Assembly: GCA_964399195.1 (NCBI GenBank)
Contig: CAYNPY010000005.1
Coordinates: 12,620 to 76,619 of the forward strand
Direction of reading: 5' to 3'
From: CAINDZ01 sp964399195
GTDB lineage: Bacteria > Krumholzibacteriota > Krumholzibacteriia > LZORAL124-64-63
Length of the DNA stretch: 64,000 nucleotides
The position numbers and the translations under genes were made by a program. Under the pieces are notes generated by a model. That model made no database searches. It had not been told where the DNA came from and saw nothing but the letters and a program-made list of their open reading frames with translations. Every line of letters begins with the position of its first letter. Position 1 is the first letter of the stretch. Positions 61,060-64,000 of the stretch are shown here, piece by piece.

Positions 61060-61554
61060 ATGGTCCAGTACTTCGCGGACATCTACCAGGCGGTGAGCTC
61101 GGCCTTCCAGGGCATGGCCATCACCATCAAGCACATCTACAAGAAGCCGGTGACGCTGCAGTACCCGGACGAGCGGCAGGTCATGCCGGAGCGCTTCCGC
61201 GGCTTCGTGCACAACGACACGCTCAAGTGCGACGCCTGCAACATCTGCGCGAAGCTGTGCCCGGTCGACTGCATCTACATCGAGACCGAGGGCAAGGGCA
61301 AGGACCGCTACATGACGCGGTATGCCATCGACTACAACAAGTGCATCTGGTGCTCGCTCTGCACGGAGAACTGCCACACCGGCTCGATCACGATGAGCCA
61401 CGACTACGACCACTCGGTCTACGATCGCCGGACGCTGGTCTACGAGTTCATGGACCCGCGCCAGGCGAAGGTGCCCTGCCATCGCCAGACGCGCATCGAC
61501 CAGGGCTGGTGGGTCGAGCCGAAGGAAGAGGGCGACAAAGGAGACGACGCGTGA
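61060..61554 (+). CDS. nuoI: NADH-quinone oxidoreductase subunit I
   Basis: This 164-residue ferredoxin-like subunit carries two [4Fe-4S] clusters (N6a, N6b). The first is CDACNICAKLCPVDC. The second is CIWCSLCTENCHTG, where His replaces the usual Pro after the fourth Cys. It follows nuoH by 66 bp and overlaps the nuoJ start. Confidence 0.95.
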   Translation: MVQYFADIYQAVSSAFQGMAITIKHIYKKPVTLQYPDERQVMPERFRGFVHNDTLKCDACNICAKLCPVDCIYIETEGKGKDRYMTRYAIDYNKCIWCSLCTENCHTGSITMSHDYDHSVYDRRTLVYEFMDPRQAKVPCHRQTRIDQGWWVEPKEEGDKGDDA

Positions 61555-62078
61555 TCCGTGACCTGGTCTTCGTCGCGCTGGCGCTGCTGGCCGTGGTGCC
61601 GGCGATCTGGGTGGTGGCCAGCCGCAACATCGTGCACGCCGGCTTCGCGCTGCTGTTCACGCTGCTGGGCGTGGCCGGCCTCTACGCGTTCCTGGGCGCG
61701 GACTTCCTGGCCGTCACCCAGCTGATGGTGTACGTGGGCGGCGTGCTGGTGCTGGTGCTGTTCACCGTCATGATGACGCACGTGCCGTCGGCCGGCAGGC
61801 GGCGCCACGGCCTGGACCGCCTGGTGCCGCCGGCGGTGTTCGCGGCGGCCGTCTTCGGCGTGCTCTACAAGGTCGTCACCGGGGTGGAGTGGAAGGCGGC
61901 GGCGGCGCCCGCGAAGGCGACCACGACCGAGATCGGCGCGCATCTGATGACCACCTACATCTTCCCGTTCGAGTACGTGTCGATCGTGCTGCTGGCCGCG
62001 ATGATCGGCGCCGCGATCCTCATCCGCGAGCGGCGCCCGTCGGACGACGACGAGGAGAACCGGGAGGCGCAGGCGTGA
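61551..62078 (+). CDS. nuoJ: NADH-quinone oxidoreductase subunit J
   Basis: This 175-residue membrane subunit has five helices. The pi-bulge helix region appears as QLMVYVGGVLVLVLFTVMM. The GTG start overlaps the nuoI stop and its own stop overlaps the nuoK start (both GTGA). The C-terminus is acidic (DDDEENREAQA). Confidence 0.95.
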   Translation: MIRDLVFVALALLAVVPAIWVVASRNIVHAGFALLFTLLGVAGLYAFLGADFLAVTQLMVYVGGVLVLVLFTVMMTHVPSAGRRRHGLDRLVPPAVFAAAVFGVLYKVVTGVEWKAAAAPAKATTTEIGAHLMTTYIFPFEYVSIVLLAAMIGAAILIRERRPSDDDEENREAQA

Positions 62079-62383
62079 ACATCGGGCTGCCGCATTTCCT
62101 GACCGTCAGCGCCGCGCTGTTCGCGCTGGGCCTGTTCGCCGTCATGGTCCGGCGCAACACCGTCGCCATCCTGATGGGCGTGGAGCTGATGCTCAACGCC
62201 GCGAACGTGAACTTCGTGGCGTTCTCGCGCTACGTGCAGCACGGCATCGACGGCCAGATCCTGGCCGCCTTCGTCATCGTGCTGGCGGCCGCCGAGGCGG
62301 CCGTGGCCCTGGCCATCGTCCTGGCGCTGTACCGCAACTACGGCTCCGTGCACGCGGACACCGCGCAAAGCCTGAAGCGATAA
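62075..62383 (+). CDS. nuoK: NADH-quinone oxidoreductase subunit K
   Basis: This 102-residue subunit has three helices, with the conserved Glu residues in MGVELMLNAANVNFVAF and VLAAAEAAVALAI. GTG start overlapping nuoJ. Proton-translocation arm of complex I. Confidence 0.95.
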   Translation: MNIGLPHFLTVSAALFALGLFAVMVRRNTVAILMGVELMLNAANVNFVAFSRYVQHGIDGQILAAFVIVLAAAEAAVALAIVLALYRNYGSVHADTAQSLKR

Positions 62384-62400
62384 GGGAGAACGACCGGCGA

Positions 62401-64000
62401 TGAGCGACCAGGCCATCATCACGACGGCGATCTCGATCCTGCTGCTGCCGTTGCTGTCGTACGCGCTCACCTTCTTCTTCGGCCGGAAGCTGCCGCGGAA
62501 GGGCGATTTCATCGGCGTCACGCTGATGGGGGTCGCGCTGGTGCAGGCGCTGCGCATCTTCATCGACTTCTGGCGCGCGGGCGACCCGTCGCGGCGCGTC
62601 GAATGGGCCTTCACCTGGCTGGACCTGGGCGGCTTCCGGCTGGACGCGGGCGTCCTGGTCGACGGCATGACCGCGGTCATGCTGATGGTCGTCTGCATCG
62701 TCAGCTTCCTGGTGCACCTGTACTCGACGGGCTACATGCACGGGGACCGGCGCTACGAGCGATTCTTCGCGTTCCTGGGCTTCTTCACGTTCTCGATGCT
62801 CGGCATCGTCCTGGCGAACAACCTCTTCTTCCTCTACGTGTTCTGGGAGCTGGTCGGCCTGTCCAGCTACCTGCTGATCGGCTTCTTCTTCCACAAGCAT
62901 TCGGCCGCGAACGCCAACAAGAAGGCGTTCCTGACCAACCGCGTCGGCGACTGGGGCTTCTGGCTGGGCATCCTGGCCTTCTTCACTGCCACCGGCACGC
63001 TCAACTACCTGGAGCTGTTCGCCCAGGTGCACGCCGGGGCCATCAAGGGCCCGCTGCTGGCCTGGGCGGGCGTGGGCCTGTTCATGGGCTGCGTCGGCAA
63101 GTCGGCGCAGATGCCCCTGCACATCTGGCTGCCCGACGCCATGGAGGGCCCGACCCCGGTGTCGGCCCTGATCCACGCGGCGACGATGGTGGCCGCCGGC
63201 GTCTACATGGTGGCCCGCCTGGCGCCGCTGTTCGGGCCGGACGCGCTGCTGGTGGTGCTCTACGTGGGCGCGGTGACCGCCTTCATCACGGCGACCATCG
63301 CCCTGGTCAAGACGGACATCAAGCGGGTGCTGGCGTTCTCCACGCTCAGCCAGCTGGGCTACATGGTGATGTCGCTGGGCGCCGGCGACTCGGTCAACGC
63401 CATGTACCACCTGACCACGCACGCGATGTTCAAGGCGCTGCTCTTCCTCGGCGCCGGCTCGGTCATCCATGCCGTGCACTCGCAGGAGATGCCCGACATG
63501 GGCGGCCTGCGGAAGAAGATGCCGATCACCTTCTGGACGTTCCTGATCGCCACCCTGGCCATCAGCGGCGTGCCGCTGCTGTCGGGGTTCTACTCGAAGG
63601 ACGGTATCCTGGGCTCAGTGCTGGCGTTCGGCATGCTGGAGGGGCACTACCTGCCGTTCATCCTGGGCATCACGGCGGCCGCCCTGACGCCGTTCTACAT
63701 GTTCCGCATCGTGTTCCTGACCTTCTTTGGTGAGCCGCGGGACCACCACAAGTTCGAGCACGCGCACGAGAGCGGCCGCGCGATGACTATCCCGCTGGTC
63801 GCGCTGGCGGTCATGTCGGTGATCGCCGCGGGCATCCCGGGCAACACGGCCGACAAGAGCTGGTTCCGCAAGTTCATGGTGCCCTACGACGTGCCGGCCA
63901 TCGCGGCGGAGTACCAGGCGGCGCACGACGCGTCGCCGGTCGTGGCGCACCATGAGGCGACGGCCGAGCCGGCGCAGATGGCCTCGGCGCACCTGGAGCC
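62401..64000 (+). CDS. nuoL: NADH-quinone oxidoreductase subunit L, 3' partial
   Basis: 533 residues are visible before the window ends. It is an antiporter-like subunit with FFLYVFWELVGLSSYLLIGF (the key Glu on TM5), GCVGKSAQMPLHIWLPDAMEGPTPVSALIHAATMV-type quinone-NDH block (GKSAQMPLHIWLPDAMEGP) and KALLFLGAGSVIHA. GGGAGAA precedes the ATG. The tail near the window end (FEHAHESGRA, HHEATAEPAQMASAHLE) is the start of the C-terminal extension. The gene continues beyond base 64000, where nuoM and nuoN are expected. Confidence 0.95.

Overview
The window is a very GC-rich bacterial scaffold with three runs of N (5571-5580, 7219-7228, 46385-46484), so it is probably a metagenome-assembled or draft genome. 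Gene content suggests a diderm bacterium of the FCB-side candidate phyla (Eisenbacteria or Krumholzibacteriota type). The pointers are a BNR/sortilin-repeat protein with a C-terminal FlgD-like immunoglobulin sorting domain, several outer-membrane porins, a TonB receptor, many lipoproteins, an octaheme cytochrome, and a sigma/lipoprotein pair. This placement is an inference; there is no rRNA or marker tree here, and I saw no tRNA, rRNA, CRISPR array, prophage or transposase gene.

Layout. 1-5400: a partial ATPase coupled to metA, then a large secreted beta-propeller protein with a clear promoter. 5400-9850: a poly-G artefact with gap, a DUF486 membrane protein, a Cys-rich protein followed by an OprC-like copper TonB receptor (broken only by an assembly artefact), and a UbiA prenyltransferase. 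9850-16550 (mostly minus): SagB-type nitroreductase, CIA30 protein, NHL-type propeller, CDGSH protein, membrane protein, PepF-type oligopeptidase, TorF-type porin. 16700-24000: Hpt, RNA methyltransferases TrmJ and RlmD-type, NlpC/P60 lipoprotein, CheW, HDOD, CheY-like receiver, ThiI. 24100-31700: glucose-6-phosphate isomerase, OB-fold lipoprotein, a GNAT-deacetylase fusion next to an aminotransferase, and a peroxiredoxin with its Fur/PerR-type regulator. 31800-38310: two outer-membrane beta-barrels with promoters and terminators, an M14 carboxypeptidase and a secreted Cys-containing protein. 38400-45650: EttA, a pseudouridine synthase-methyltransferase fusion coupled to a thioredoxin-like protein, and a transmembrane winged-helix regulator with a TolB-like propeller. 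46280-56610: a CC-x9-CC repeat protein (gapped), sigma factor plus coupled lipoprotein, beta-CASP hydrolase, octaheme cytochrome, a candidate selenoprotein, DUF1460, lipoproteins and RlmH. 57003-64000: a respiratory complex I operon, nuoABCDHIJKL, cut by the window end and lacking nuoEFG.

The two most unusual signals are these. (1) Three hairpins (26449-26612, 27049-27180, 30373-30462) have locus-specific long near-perfect stems but share one 28-nt core. Each sits directly at a gene's 3' end in the same orientation to that gene, and in two cases the stem contains an inverted copy of the gene's last codons. (2) On the minus strand, 52683-52901 encodes a two-helix membrane protein whose in-frame TGA falls exactly where I recall the DUF6132-type motif C-x-S-G-x-C having its second cysteine, which makes it a candidate selenoprotein. 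A GC palindrome (CTTGCGCCGGCGCAAG) recurs in three intergenic regions. Putative promoters share a TTGCCC or TTGACA -35 with a TAnnnT -10.
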